Assembly: GCA_028015205.1 (NCBI GenBank)
Contig: CM051514.1
Coordinates: 22,770,150 to 22,834,149, forward strand
Source: Mytilisepta virgata
Taxonomy: Eukaryota; Mollusca; Bivalvia; Mytilida; Mytilidae
DNA: 64,000 bases
Direction: 5' to 3'
Shown here: one piece after another, positions 27,171-39,734 of the stretch
How positions within the stretch are numbered: position 1 is the stretch's first letter
Layout: every line of letters begins with the position of its first letter
Translations under genes and position numbers: made by a program
Notes under the pieces: model-generated
Told to the model about the DNA's origin: nothing
The model's database searches: none
What the model saw: only the letters and a program-made list of their open reading frames with translations

Positions 27171-27299
27171 TACTGTTTTAATGCTGTCCGTTCGTTCATC
27201 TTTACTGCATATAAGCATACGCACCAAAGGTTTGCATATCCTCAGGATTTGGCATTGTATCAAATTTATTATAAAACAGTTGCATATAGATTATAATGA

Positions 27300-28250
27300 A
27301 TATAACAAAAAATAAAACTAGCATTGTTTACTGCCTTGAATTTAGTTATGAGTTTAGTGGTTTTGTTGTGTTATAACTTACCACCTCTTTAGTTTATGCC
27401 TACATTCATTTCTGACAACAACAGTTTTCTGATTTTGAATTTCGTTTTGTTGTTGTTCGATCACGTTGCTATTCAAATAATGGTATCGTTTAGATTTTTG
27501 TCACTTGGTTAAATCTGCATGTTTATGAATAATGTCAAAATAAATGTACTGAGACAACCTCTCGTAACCTGCGTTTGTAACTGGGTTTTTTAACGGAAAA
27601 AATAAGGCTTGGCGAATTACGGCCGTCCAGCAGCTCCAAACATCAATAAAGAGAAATCCGTCTTAATTGCTGCGACTCAGACACCTGCTTGTTTATGTAG
27701 TATTTTGTTCAAGATCTGTTTTTAAGTCTCCAAAACAAAGTTTGTGGGACTTATTGTTTTTGCTCCTTTTCTTTTACGTTCTTCTGAGACATGAACTTGT
27801 CCGAAGCGGATCTCAAAAACCGTTCAAACGAACTTACTGAATCGTGGGACAAAAATAGGTTACCATACCGAGTTGTGGATAAAGGTTTCGGAATTTTCAA
27901 AATCGCCTCCGTTTTTTTTGGGACTTTTGTGTTGGCATCCCAACACAGTATTACTTGTGTTCTTTCTAGGTTTGTGTTTCTGATTACGTCTGCTGTTATC
28001 GTTACTTTTGAATTTTTTATCTGGTGCATAAAGAAGGCGATATATTTATTTCACATAACAGATCTATACCCAAGTAATTCTAATTTACGTTGCACACAAA
28101 GTATGTAGTATAGTAAGAAAAGTTGTTTTGAAGGACGTCATCGGTGTGTAAACGTTAACAACTTACTCACAAACAAGAAAATTCCGTAACAACAACTTTT
28201 TATGGATTCCTACGCTAACATCGTTTATCTAAAAATGTACGGCACTCACG
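27300..28250. other. Unidentified stretch with overlapping opposed frames
   Basis: A 105-codon + frame (27791-28108) and a 92-codon - frame (27751-28029) cover the same DNA. The + frame has a hydrophobic C-terminal half, but no family match and no splice context was seen. The palindrome TGTTGGCATCCCAACA lies at 27931-27946. Confidence 0.5.
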
Positions 28251-28256
28251 AATTGT

Positions 28257-28405
28257 TCCAATGAAAACTGTCCTAACAATCGATACTGGAATTATTCATT
28301 ATAGCGGTCCAATGAAAACTGTCTTAACAATCAATACTGGAATTATTCAATATAGCGGTCCAATGAAAATCGTCTTAACAATTAATACATGAATTATTCA
28401 AAAGC
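28257..28405 (+). repeat. 51-bp tandem repeat, about 2.9 copies
   Basis: TCCAATGAAAACTGTC starts at 28257 and 28308, with a close variant at 28359, exactly 51 bp apart. The inner block is AATACTGGAATTATTCA. No open frame runs through it. Confidence 0.9.
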
Positions 28406-28409
28406 TATA

Positions 28410-29380
28410 TCTACGCAGTTCCTGCTTAAAACCTTTATTCAGCATATTTTCCATGAAAACTATAAATATAACATTATACTCGAAACTACATTAATAGCAG
28501 TAATATTTTGTAATAGAGAATACGTTTATAATGAAAATCGACCAAGCATGAACTAAATTAAGTATAATTAGTTTTGAAAAATTCTTTGCATGAAATCCGT
28601 TACCTACGTGACATACGTGACAGTTCTATTTTTTCAGTTCTATATTAAACCAGTATTCCACAAGCAGTTCCGTAATAATTAAGGCTGCGTAGACTACACA
28701 CAGACAAGAACAGGCATAATGATGTCTTCGGTCTTAAGGCTACATTCTTTCCACGAATTATTCAGACGTTCCTTTTGTTTCATTTTCATTTAGAATATGC
28801 TTATGCTTATGTCACAAGTCTGTTGACCCAGATAAAGCACATGTAAAAGTACGTTTTCAATTAAATGTAAGTAACTTTGTGTCAGCCGTATCCCTTTTCA
28901 AATAGAGAAAAATAATTCAAGTACTGTGTATATTGTTGAATTTGCCTGGTCAACAGGGTGACGTCTGGTATATTTTAGGAGACCAAGACTTTATGTAAAG
29001 TTTGTGAGTGACCTGGTCGAGTTTTTACGCCGATAAATTGCGGGAAAACGACTCTTATTACTTTTCATTCCATAATAATTACACCATTCGACAAAATAAA
29101 AAAGAATTTAGCTGTTAAAAATGGCACTGGGCGTCACTTATTGGAAAATAAAATAGACGTTACCATGTTGACCAGTCATCAACATTGGTACAATAATCTT
29201 TTGTATTTTATTAGCAGGATGATTTTAACATTGGTTTCATACGTATGTGTGAAATGTATCACATTATAAACTGCACACCAAAACATTCCACGTCATAAAC
29301 GTTCGAGATGGGAGAATAGAATCCCTATCTTGTGTAATTAACTCCTTCTACAACGTAAAAAAGATCTGTGCAGAACGTGT
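28410..29380. other. No gene seen
   Basis: AT-rich sequence without frames or repeats that I recognise. Confidence 0.65.
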
Positions 29381-29384
29381 ATGA

Positions 29385-29835
29385 AAATATTTAAGATGTG
29401 CATGGAGGAAAGATTTTTCCATGTTGTGGAAATTAATCATTTTCCACTATATTGTATACGGAAGGTACCAAGTTTGTGAAATAAACAATTCCTGCAGCTT
29501 TTACACTAAATCTGTGAAACCTTGGAGCGATATTTAAGATGCGCATGGAGAAGAATGATGTCATGTTAATAAGATTTTTTTGTCAGAATTTTCCATGTAA
29601 CTTGGTAATTTTTCCCAAATGTTGTCTACGGACGGTACCAGTCTTATTTTATTTACTCATATCTTTGAAACCTTTGCAGGTTGTTATGTACAATTCAAGT
29701 TGTATATGAAGGAGTATGATGCCATCATATTAATAATTTGCTAAAGATTTTGTTAATATCATCCTGCACCCTTTCACCCAAGTGCGCAAAATTTTGACGG
29801 CATCATACTCCTCTTTGCACATCATCAATATGTCC
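29385..29835 (+). repeat. Degenerate repeats with an imperfect inverted pair
   Basis: TTTAAGATG[T/C]GCATGGAG[G/A]A occurs at about 29390 and 29532. TCCATGTTGTGGAAATT / TCCATGTAACTTGGTAATT and ACGGA[A/C]GGTACCA recur at the same relative spacing of about 140-150 bp. GGAGTATGATGCCATCAT (29712) pairs with GACGGCATCATACTCC (29799). Related phrases (TGAAGGAGCATAATGCCATA) occur at 34260-34460. Confidence 0.6.
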
Positions 29836-30789
29836 TTAAACGTTTACGGAATACTGCAGAACACTTACACGTTTATAGAAATAAATGAAGATACGTTATT
29901 CTCAACCTGATCTTTTAAGTTTTTGGCTCATTTTTACGAATATTGTGATAAGTTTTGTCTTCCCCAGTTTCCGGTATAAGGAGATGAGCTAGTGAAACAT
30001 TTAGAGACTTGCAATCAACCAGTTAAGGAATCTCCTCAGTGTATGGTACAAATTTTGAAGATACCTCAACAAGGGTTTGATGTTCTTTATTCTGGTGATG
30101 TTATATTGTTATTAATTAACTGACAAATCATTGATAATTTAATTATGACAGACACAAATCGTTCTATATTTTGCAATTTTTCTTTGATAAAATAGTTTTT
30201 AAAATAAATGAAAAATTTTGTAAAAAATACGCGCTTAAGAAAACAAGATCCAGTGTCACTTTCTTGCGCCCACCACGTACCGCTCAACCACAAAAAACTA
30301 TGAAAGTCTGAATTTAGTAAATATTGTTATCACTTTGATAAAAAAAAAAGAACAACGTGCTCGTATATATGTATTCGCTGAGCCGCATATATACGACGGT
30401 TTGTTTCTTTATTTCATAATTAAGCACATTCTTTAAAAACAGTTCTGTCGTTATTGACTAACCGAAATATTCCACTCCTTGATACTTCTTACAAATATAG
30501 CATTTTACATTGGAAAGCAAAGAGAATATTGATAAAAACTATTAGATTGTAAATTTGGCAACTTCACATTCCATAGTTACATGTACCTGTATTTACTTGA
30601 GTACCCTTTTGAGTAATGGATCAGTCCAACTGTAAACCGTTAGAAAGTTGAATTTTATACTGTATACCACAAAATTGGTTGGGTTAAAAGTTACCGGTAG
30701 TTCTGGAGAACACTTTTTCCCAATTTTTTCAAACGGGTATTGCTTAAGCTTGCGTTAAATATAGAAAATATGAGAGACTCAGTTCGGTG

Positions 30790-31060
30790 CAACTTACTTT
30801 TTTAGTAGCTTTAGACCCTGCTATCTAAATTATGTACCAAATTATTCAGTTCTAGAAAACGTTAAGATAAGGGGGAGGTTTGGGTACCCATAAAACCGGC
30901 TTAACCCCACCACTGTTCAGTGCCTGTACCAGTTCAGACCATCCTGACGACTCTCAGTTGCGCTCTCTTTTATGTTAATATTTGTCCGGAGTTCTCTGTT
31001 GGGTAGCGATTATTGATGGGTATGTCATTCTTGACCTTTCCTGTTATCCATTTTGTTGTT
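30790..31060 (+). repeat. Dispersed repeat family C, copy 3
   Basis: GGGGGAGGTTTGGGTACCC corresponds to the poly-G region of the 21.8 kb copy. It is followed by CCACCACTGTTCAGTGCCTG, CTCTTTTATGTTAATATTTG, TCCGGAGTTCTCTGTTGGG and GGTATGTCATTCTTGACC. Confidence 0.75.
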
Positions 31061-31190
31061 TATTAGGACAGTTTGTCTTGTAAAATTTAAAAAAAGTTTT
31101 TGTCAATATATAGTTATACCACATGTATAAATAACCTTGCACTCCTTGGTTTCGTAACATTCAATTCCACAAAACATATAACGTAAAAAC

Positions 31191-31268
31191 AAACATTTAG
31201 ACAAAAGGAAAATCTTATGTTTTTCGATTAAACATTTAGACAAAACGAAAATCTTATGTTTTTCGATT
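31191..31268 (+). repeat. 39-bp tandem duplication
   Basis: AAACATTTAGACAAAA begins at 31191 and 31230; the units differ at one or two bases. Confidence 0.9.
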
Positions 31269-31269
31269 G

Positions 31270-33235
31270 ACAAGAAATATTTGTGATTTATCCAAATAGT
31301 TATTGGAAAAATTACAACAATCAACGGAAGCATGGTATCTGGTTTTAAACATTAAAATCATCAATTTTATCTAAATAGCGACAGGTGTCGACATAATCAA
31401 GATATAGTCAATGTCATGATATTGAAGGAATGCAATAAAAGATCTTTGATCGTTATGTTCAAATAAAAATGGGTGCGTTTTAGGTACATGCATGTAAGTG
31501 ATCTAACAGTCTGAAATTAAATTTGGTAATAATCAACAAGTTCAATTTTGAAGTAATTTAATACTTTTGGGACAGATATTTGATTTGTAGAGAGTGGGGC
31601 AAGAAAGGAGTTCAGGAAAAATCCAGTCTCCAAATTTTAGCGAAGAAATGCATTATTTGATAATTTTCTGGATTTTAAGAAGTAGTATGTTTTTAAAATA
31701 TATATTCCATAATACCAAGTTCCGGAATTGCGTGTGCAACCATTCCAATAAAGGAAAATTGGAAAAAAATCAAGTTTGTGGATGCAACGAAGAATCATTC
31801 ATCATTTTTGTATTGAGAAGTAATATGACAAGTAACTGGTATCTACCATGAATAGTTGCAAAGGTTATAATAATTACATTGAGTGTGGTGACAATACTGT
31901 ATAGGAAGTGACGTAACAATAGCCGTCGCCGACGAAGTTGCTATCCAAAGTCCATATGTAACTATATTGGTCATGATTAAGTTATGTAACACTGTTTAAA
32001 CTTATTAACTGGTTACCCAATATCGTGACTGTACTGGTCCCGTTCATGCCAGACATTTATCGTACTTCGACAACTCTGTATTGATTATAGCACGTACTCC
32101 TCGTCTTCGCTTTAAAAACTTTTTATTTGAAATATGTAGTAACATTTCACATGGATTATAATTACAATATATGAAATTGTGACAATAATTAATCATATGA
32201 AATTTATCACGAATTTATACAAACTGGCAAAAGTACATAATTACACGTGATAAAAGGTTATGGTGCAAGTTTTTTTTAAATTATTTTTTAAGCCACAAGA
32301 AAAGTGAACTTCTTTTTTTTTGGTAAAATTCATTTGAGTTTTATCTGAAGTAAATTTACATGTAAAGAAATTTGTTCTCCGCTGTGTGTTTCAGGTAATT
32401 ATAACTAATTAACGATTTGACATGTATATTGTACCTTGACAGTCCGGATGTTTATTGTTCCAACCCTTATTTAAGGTACACAGGTACATTGTATGTATAC
32501 AGGTAAATGGTTTGCTGACCAAAAACCTCGTGATTTCATTTTTAACGCTACATATTTTTATAATTAATGCAGCATTTTAGTTAAGAGGCGTGTGTGTGCA
32601 AGGGGGGTCACAAAGAATGCAGAGATGAAATATAATTTCAAATGTCAGATAAGTATTAAATGTTATTTTAAATTAATAATTTATCTTTTTGGTATTTATA
32701 TATTGCAAACATTTGACATATTACATAATTAATTTCTTTTATTCGTATATATGTTTACTTTGTTACATGTATGACAAGGTAGAAGCTGATTGGAATGAAC
32801 GCCATCTTGAATAATTTCACAACAATCGTAAAAATGACACATTTCAAAATAGCTAATTTTCAAATCAATTTGGAAGGGATAACATAGAAAAATTAAACTA
32901 TTGCAATTACAATATTTCGAAAAGTTATGATTGTATTAATTAGCACATAACACCAAAATGTTTCCATCAGTTTTGGTTAAATCGCAATTTTAGATTTAAA
33001 AACGACAAAGAAGCCAATTTATCGGAGTTATATGATTTAACAGTATGGACTTAACGAGAAAATAAGACAAATTTTCAAAAGCATTTGGAAGGGGTAAGAC
33101 AAATATTTAAACTTTTCCAAATAGCATAAATATATTTCTAAATATACGAGAAAGTACACGAACTTTTAGTTTATTTTATCGATTCCTGATCGTCCAAGTG
33201 CATTTCTATACAATTTACTTGGGCATGGTATAGGT
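31270..33235. other. No gene seen
   Basis: The frame at 31594-31851 has no domain. The H fragment at 31904-31952 is the only repeat identified. Confidence 0.65.
31904..31952 (-). repeat. Dispersed repeat H, fragment
   Basis: GAAGTGACGTAACAATAGCC and AAGTTGCTATCCAAAG form the reverse complement of 17905-17951 with a handful of mismatches. Confidence 0.7.
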
Positions 33236-33239
33236 AATG

Positions 33240-33505
33240 TGTGACGTCACCAAAGTCACGTGATGACTCCTATAGTTGGATATGCGACGCGTAGTCACAT
33301 AAAAAACATAATCCCTTGTATTTTCTCTTTAAATTTTCTGAATACACGGGATATATCAATGTAATAAACAGAATAACTTATCTCGAAATTCGAATACCAA
33401 CAATCCACAACTCGTGACCGAAAAGCACTAATAATTCAAACATGAGCTACGGGCAATCGTGAATTAATGTGTTGTTCGTAAATCGTTGTAGATTTTTAGA
33501 CTATA
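33240..33505 (-). repeat. Dispersed repeat H, copy 2, with about 75 extra bases
   Basis: AATCCCTTGTATTTTCTCTT, TCTGAATACACGGGATATAT, AATGTAATAAACAGAATA, then GTGAATTAATGTGTTGTTCG and TCGTTGTAGATTTTTAG are the reverse complement of 17762-17900. Roughly 33379-33455 is extra relative to copy 1. Confidence 0.8.
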
Positions 33506-34254
33506 AGTACGCAGCGGTCCAAAATTAGTAGCAACCGCAGTGTTATAGTAGCGGTGTATTTATAGAGAGATGGAGGCGAAAGTTAACATTTTATATTTTA
33601 GTATTGTTCCAAACGCCAAGCTGCGATAACATCAAATATCTGTAGAATTTGATCTTTAATTCTAGAACGTAATAAAATTCGATAATTTATCGTATGTATG
33701 GCAGGTGTTACAACAAGCTACTTTTTTGCGATTGATTGGGATCAGTTAGGTCCAAATTATATCACAGCTGACAAACATTTCAGAAGTTGCGGTGAAACCG
33801 AAATCCCTACATGTATTACTTGGCAACATTATAACGATAAACACCGCAAAACGCAAAAATAGATACACAAAACAGCACTAAAGTATCAAAGCAAGTAGAA
33901 AGGTATTAATAAAGGACTAAAACCACATTTACCTTCAAGTGCACTCCTTGAAAATAAGAAATATTAAATAAATTAATGGGAAGTGTATGAAATAGCAACG
34001 GATCGAACTTGCAAAATAATTAAATGATTGCTCCCCTCTTTAAAAATGTCAAAATGTAATTAAAAAAACACATGTATTGAATAAATATCTCCAGGGTTAG
34101 AATTCATTTCGTTACTAGAAAATGGCCTAATGACCTCAGCATATGTTCATCTAGTCGGGCCAAAGGACACTGAGAATTCATTGCTTTGAAATCAAGAAGT
34201 ATCTACCTCAGACACATCTCTGTAGAACGTAAGTATATGGAGGGTATTGTGGTC

Positions 34255-34465
34255 AAATTTTAATGCAGATCTTTAAAACCCTGCAGAATATTTTGGGTAT
34301 ATGTTTAAGATATACATGAAGGAGCATAATGCCATATGAAGAACTTTTCCCACATTTTCTTGTTGTACACGTAGGATATAGTAATTTTTTTCAAGAATTA
34401 TAATTGAAAAAACATTATTTTCATTCACTTTTAAACCGAGATCCTTGAAAATTTGCAGACGTTTT
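34255..34465 (+). repeat. Relative of the 29.4-29.8 kb repeat
   Basis: AAACCCTGCAGAATATTTTG, TTAAGATATACATGAAGGAG, GCATAATGCCATATG and CCTTGAAAATTTGCAGACG echo the phrases at 29.4-29.8 kb, with weak similarity. Confidence 0.45.
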
Positions 34466-34469
34466 GGTG

Positions 34470-36145
34470 TAGAATATTTCAATAATTGTGTTACTGTCAT
34501 CATTAACTTACAGTGTACCTGTGGTGTGGCTAAATATTAAATACAACCCTTTGATGAACGCTTAATGCGACTACTGTGTTTCTCGCATACCTCAGAACTG
34601 ATTTTTTTATGGACTTCATTACTATAATGTTCATTTCAAATAGCATTTCGATATATATTTTTTTTGGTAGAGTCAACATTGATCAAACTTTCGGAAACAG
34701 AACTTCTGCAACGTCACAAATGTATGTGGTGACGTCATATATGATGCAAAATCAATGAAATGCATGAAAAAAAATGGAAAATCAGCTCTAATAAAATATT
34801 TGGGACATTTCGGCAGTGGAAAAGACAACAATTTATTATGAGTATTGGAAACAAAGTGTAGTGTAATACTTTTTAATTTCACTTTAAAGAAACCTTCGGG
34901 TTATTCCCGAACAACAACTTGCAATTTGAAAAAGACACATATTATAGTGTTATTAACTGGCTGTTTCTGTATTGGCACTGGTATAGATTCAAGGTTTGCT
35001 GTATTGGCCTCGAGACCCGTAGGGATTAAATATCTTTGTATAAATACAGACTTGTTCTGAATGCTGTATTACATACATCAAATGTAAATATAGGGCTAAT
35101 ATTTCCAATACGGACTGGCAATGACGACCGGAAGTGAAAAGGCTGTATTAGCCCTAGGGCTCATACGTCCTTTTTTAGTATTGGACCGGGCCGAAAAGCA
35201 ATGTAGATCACGTGATTAATATGACCAGGACGACGTCACCAGTATGACACATGCCGTTTTGGTAGTATTAGGGCTGCTTTAATCGTATTATTTAATAAAG
35301 GCCAATATTGAGTCTTTGGCCTATTTTGTTTTCTTCTTTACCAATGTACCCAAAATAAAAAACAAAGTTCTAAATTAGAAATATTTTTTGGATTTTACGC
35401 TGTTTATTACAGTCTAAAAGTACTTGTTAAATTCTGTCAAACTAAGCAGTTACCTCACAACAAATTGTCCATGAATATTGAAACAGCCTTTTTGAATTCT
35501 CAATTTGATAGAATTAAACTTTGTTTCTGCACAATAGAAATACTGGAACAGTATTCTAAATTGCCAATTAACAACTGAAGTGACATATTTCTAACGTTAA
35601 GCAAGACTGAACACAATTAACAGTTTTCTAGAATATGTGACACTTCAATAACATTTCGTTTGAAAATAAAAACTTTGATATTCATGGCAAGTGTCTGCAA
35701 TATGTTTGGAAGAGAATAATTCTTTATTTAATTACAAAAATGCACAAATCAATAAACCAGTTTCATATTCTTAAATTTATTTAATTTTACCTTACATAAA
35801 TATTATACATATAACGTTGACAATTTGAAGTTCAAAATAATATGATTTCATGTTTATATATTTTACATTACATATCTTTGCATAGATATTCAATTATATT
35901 TATACAGATAAACCCAGATCAAATAATATGCTTTCATCCAGAGTTATGAATTAATGAAATACCTGTGTTAGAATAGATAAGGCCTTGCCATGTCTAACGA
36001 ACCAATGGCTATATTTCCGGTAAAACATTTTCAAGTAAATTAAGCTTGCCTCATCTTACATTTTTATCAACATTTCTAATCAACAAAATTTATGAAGAAT
36101 CAGTGTTTACCAGGAAAACCTATGTGAACTATGTGAACTAGTACA
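34470..36145. other. No gene; element with GTATTAGGGCT motifs
   Basis: Between 35085 and 35320 the phrases TATAGGGCTAATATT, CTGTATTAGCCCTAGGGCTC and AGTATTAGGGCTGCTTTAAT recur in both orientations near GACGTCACC. This hints at a further decayed repeat. The frames at 34576-35060 are noise. Confidence 0.5.
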
Positions 36146-36150
36146 CATTA

Positions 36151-36300
36151 CTGTTTAGGGATCAGCTGAAGCCCGCCTCCGTGTGCGCAATTTTCTCGCT
36201 GCGTTGAAGACCCATTTGTAGTCTTGAGCTGTTTTCTGCTCTTTGGTCGGGTTGTTGTCTCTTTGGCACATTCCCCGTTTCCATTCTCTATTCTAATTCT
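36151..36300 (+). repeat. Mytilid-type dispersed repeat family D, 3' part
   Basis: TGTTTAGGGATCAGCTGAAG, CTCGCTGCGTTGAAGACCC, CTGCTCTTTGGTCGGGTTG and TTCCCCGTTTCCATTCTC occur in order. I recognise this block as a very common interspersed repeat of mussel sequence. Shorter inverted copies lie at 2697-2757 and 38650-38712. Confidence 0.8.
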
Positions 36301-36304
36301 ATAT

Positions 36305-37840
36305 GAAAATTTATTACATTAAATATGTTATATTAAACATTGTATACTGTAAATTTATAAATTATTGCGTGAATTTTTTATTGAGATTTTGTCACATTAG
36401 GCCAAAATACGATTTTAATTTTTGCGATATTGAGAAAAAAAAAACGCTTCATTCATATACAAAAATTCCAAAATGCGAATTTAAATTATTGCGATTATAC
36501 ATGTTATAACCCTGTCACATTTATCGCAATAATAAAAACATCGCAATAATTTCCGAATTTAGAGTATATATCAAAGAGAAAATACATGTATGTTTGAGAA
36601 TTTCCTTCACTTGGATAAGAGTACATAAAGTAATAAAATTGTCTCGGTAACATCGAGTTTGGAGGAATTTTTCCGTTATTCAGTAACCCTGGAAATATTA
36701 TAAATAACCATTTAGGCCATGCAAAAAACAAAAAAAAATGCTTAGGTTCTCAGGCCACTTTAAAAAAAAATGGATAGGCGTGGGAGGTTTTTTTTATTAA
36801 CTGGAATGCATTTAAAAGTTGTTTTCCAACAATTGAACGCTTATGACGACCGTGAAGTTATACTGACTTCACTGACTGCATGAATATAACCCAAGTCATA
36901 AAAGAATTACAAAGGTTTTACATAAAATTATATGTACATAAGAGTTTTGGAAACACACTTTTTTTCAAAAGAAGAATACAAAATTTTCTCAAAATTCATT
37001 TTTTATTTGTTATTCAACAATTAAATGTCAATTTATGTTTTCCTTGTAAGAAAATTTGAATTGAAAAGAAAATTGATTATCAAAAGGGAGCAACTCTGCA
37101 GATTTTGTCTGTAACAGCAAAAGATAATTATTAAGCTTTGAACTTAATTAGGTCAATTAATGACAACAAAAACGTGTTCTTAAAGAAAGGGTACATTTAT
37201 GCGACTCTAAGGGCATCAAGGGTGACCAATCCTTCCATTTGTTTAGGGCTAGAGCACTATAATAATTATTTATTTCTACAAGCGTACGTATGAAATAATA
37301 ACTATCGACCGTTTCCGAAGCGGAATTGAAAAAAATCCGGATTTTACTAAGAATAAAAACTGCAGACGCGGGAGGTTTTTTCGGATGTGGCGGTGCCTGA
37401 GAACCTTTATTTTTTGGCCTTATAGAAAGTTTTTTTCTTTAAATATCTTCAGTTGAATTTGAAGAAAATTTATGTTTTCTTTAAGCGAACATCTCACTGA
37501 TTATGGTGATTCTCTAAAATCCAATCTTACAACGGAACACTCACTTGTAAATTTCAGTCTAAACCAAATGATTGTCGTCTTATTTCAACATTATTTCTGT
37601 AAGTTTTAAAAACATTAGTTACTTTTGATAATGCTCTTTTGATATTTTTCAATCTTAATTTGAAGATAAGGTTCATATCAGGCCTCGACTTTGAATATTT
37701 AAGAAATTAAAAAAAAAATCTATAGATATTTATCCTCATTTTTATACCTTTTCCTTCAAGAAAGAATATGTTCACGTTTTAAATGTTTAATTGAGATGAC
37801 ATAGATATAAGCAGTTTTATACAATGTACAATGTATAAAA
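36305..37840. other. No gene seen
   Basis: AT-rich with A and T homopolymers; two frames of 68 and 75 codons without domains. Confidence 0.65.
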
Positions 37841-37843
37841 CAC

Positions 37844-38000
37844 AATCGCCTCGGTGGTTTCGTGCTCGCCTCGCGTGCGGAAGGCTGCGTGTTCGATCTG
37901 CGGAAGGGTGATATCGAAAGATGTTAGAAATGTTATTTGCTGATCCCCCGTCAAGCACGCGGTATTTAAGAGTAAGAGCAAAACCTGGAGACAGAATAAT
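37844..38000 (+). mobile_element. tRNA-derived SINE A, truncated copy
   Basis: Starts at a tRNA-like head (GCCTCGGTGG, then a B-box-like GTGTTCGATCTG at about 37890) and continues into the same body as the copies at 40.8-41.0 kb and 50.6-50.8 kb (AAGCACGCGGTATTTA, AGAGTAAGAGCAAA). It decays after about 38000. The downstream 134-codon open frame starting at 37921 begins inside this SINE and is not considered a gene. Confidence 0.75.
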
Positions 38001-38649
38001 GTTTCGTGACTTAGCATATCAAAATCCCAACTCAGCTAGTTGGTCTAGCATATTCATATCGAATCAGCATATTCTCGCCCGTGTACCTTTTTGTATGCAT
38101 TTAATGATGTTAATAATTGCAACTGAAAGTTATACAATAATCGATCCATATATGTGTTGTGTACAAGTTGTAATTCATACAGATTACGATTTGTTTGAAC
38201 ATTTTGTACAAAACTTAGCCTGGAAATCACTTATAACATATGTAACACAAACACCAAAGAATAGTCTTTTCATGAGAGTAACAACATTTCTTAACGGAAT
38301 CCATCTCCCGAGAGTATGCTAGTATTTCGCTACTATCCCTGGAATCTATCGATATGGAAATTCTAAACTCATAAAAAGTAAGGAAACCAGTATACAATGT
38401 ATCTTGCGGGATATAATTGTAGGTTTGCTCATCTGATCAGTATCTCATCAATGCATTATAATGTCGAGACGAGGAGCACTCAAACTTGACACGAAATTAT
38501 AAAAATATACATATCAAATCTAATTAATATCACGCCAATGACTCTCTTAGTACAAGGTTTTGTAGCATAAAAAGAATAAGGTTAAATATCAGATATGTAT
38601 TATGTATTCAATTATCGTTTAAGTGTCATCGAACGACCAATTTTTAGAA

Positions 38650-38712
38650 TAGAGATGGAAACGGGGAATGTGTCAAAAAGACAACAACCCGATCAAAGAG
38701 CAGAAAACAGCT
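38650..38712 (-). repeat. Repeat family D, short copy
   Basis: GAGATGGAAACGGGGAATGT, then AAAAAGACAACAACCCGATC and AAAGAGCAGAAAACAGCTC; the reverse complement matches 36225-36300 closely. Confidence 0.8.
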
Positions 38713-38714
38713 CA

Positions 38715-39200
38715 CGCGGCTACCTAACATTAGCCACTGTAATTTGACGATATAAGTAAACGATATACATGTATGTAGAGTGATATCCATTGGCGTATAA
38801 GGTGTTGCCATATCTGCAATTTTAAATGATACATGTCTGCCAGTTAATTTTTGCATCTGTCAACTGAAATGGTTAAAAGCAATCGTACCATTGTGCATAT
38901 AGTATCTTCTCTTCGGTCTACATAACTGAGTTACTATCTGTTTTGAATCTTCATATTTATTTTACGATACATCATTAAATTAAAGATTTATAATGACTAA
39001 TGAGACTTTGTAATGAAATGTTAATTTTGGTTTTCATTTCATGTTTAATTCTCTGACACCTCCTACTATGAAATACTATTAAAATGATGGGAAATCTCTA
39101 AAAAAGGCGTACTGCAATTAAAATTCTGCTCATACCCTTTTTAAACTCGTGTGTCTATATCTAGTGTGATATATGTTATTTTTTTAAAACTATGTTGACC
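38715..39200. other. No gene seen
   Basis: AT-rich spacer ending at the poly-C tract. Confidence 0.65.
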
Positions 39201-39203
39201 AAT

Positions 39204-39220
39204 CCCCCCCCCCCCCCCCC
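39204..39220 (+). repeat. 17-base poly-C tract
   Basis: Uninterrupted run of C; likely hypervariable in length. Confidence 0.95.
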
Positions 39221-39362
39221 AATTATTTTTTTGGAGTAAGTAGGCATCGTTTGATGGATGCACTCATACGGACAATATACATGAAAATAATTTTCTGTTG
39301 TAAACTTTCCAATTCTAAGTACCACGATACGAACGTCTAACTACAGTAATGTTACAGAACAT

Positions 39363-39731
39363 TATCGTATTTCCCTATGGCTATATCGACCTGCTGAGGC
39401 CTTCATAATTTCCCGTATTTCTGCACTGTGACGTCGCAAAGAGTTGACCCGACCCTAATATGAGCTGACCCGAATATATCAGGAAAACATCCGGTTATAG
39501 GCGGATGGCCATTGCAAAGTAAGAAATTCCATTAAGATTGCAAGTTAACAATACAATAAATTTATCATCAAGTTTTCTTCAAACAAATATTGTAAAATAT
39601 AAGCCGCTCAACACAATATGAAGCTTTTTGGCTCGTTCGCTACGCTCACTCGCCGAAAAAGCTTCACATTGTGTCTCGCGGCTGATATTTTACGATATAC
39701 GTTTGCAGAAAACCTGATAATATGTACATAT
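39363..39731 (+). repeat. Dispersed repeat R, copy 1, with terminal palindrome
   Basis: Aligns by eye along its whole length with 50819-51208: TATCGACCTGCTGAG, AAAGAGTTGACCCG, TATATCAGGAAAA, AAGAAATTCCATTAAGATTG and TTTTCTTCAAACAAATATTG occur in the same order. Near its end is an imperfect palindrome with 28-bp arms (39602-39629 and 39656-39683) built on AATATGAAGCTTTTT / AAAAAGCTTCACATTGTG, with a GC-rich loop made of CTCGTTCGCTACGCTCAC. No coding frame. Confidence 0.85.
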
Positions 39732-39734
39732 ACT

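Noticed and set aside
27751..28108. Opposed frames of 92 and 105 codons over the same DNA
   Set aside because: Strong overlap on both strands, no recognisable family, no splice partners. The hydrophobic part of the + frame follows from T-rich codons.
37845..37915. tRNA gene suggested by the GCCTCGGTGG head and B box
   Set aside because: The same head leads into a shared SINE body at two other places and does not fold into a full cloverleaf.
37921..38322. 133-codon + frame, the longest open frame after the transposase
   Set aside because: Its first quarter lies inside a SINE copy, the rest shows no domain or splice context, and no family is recognisable.
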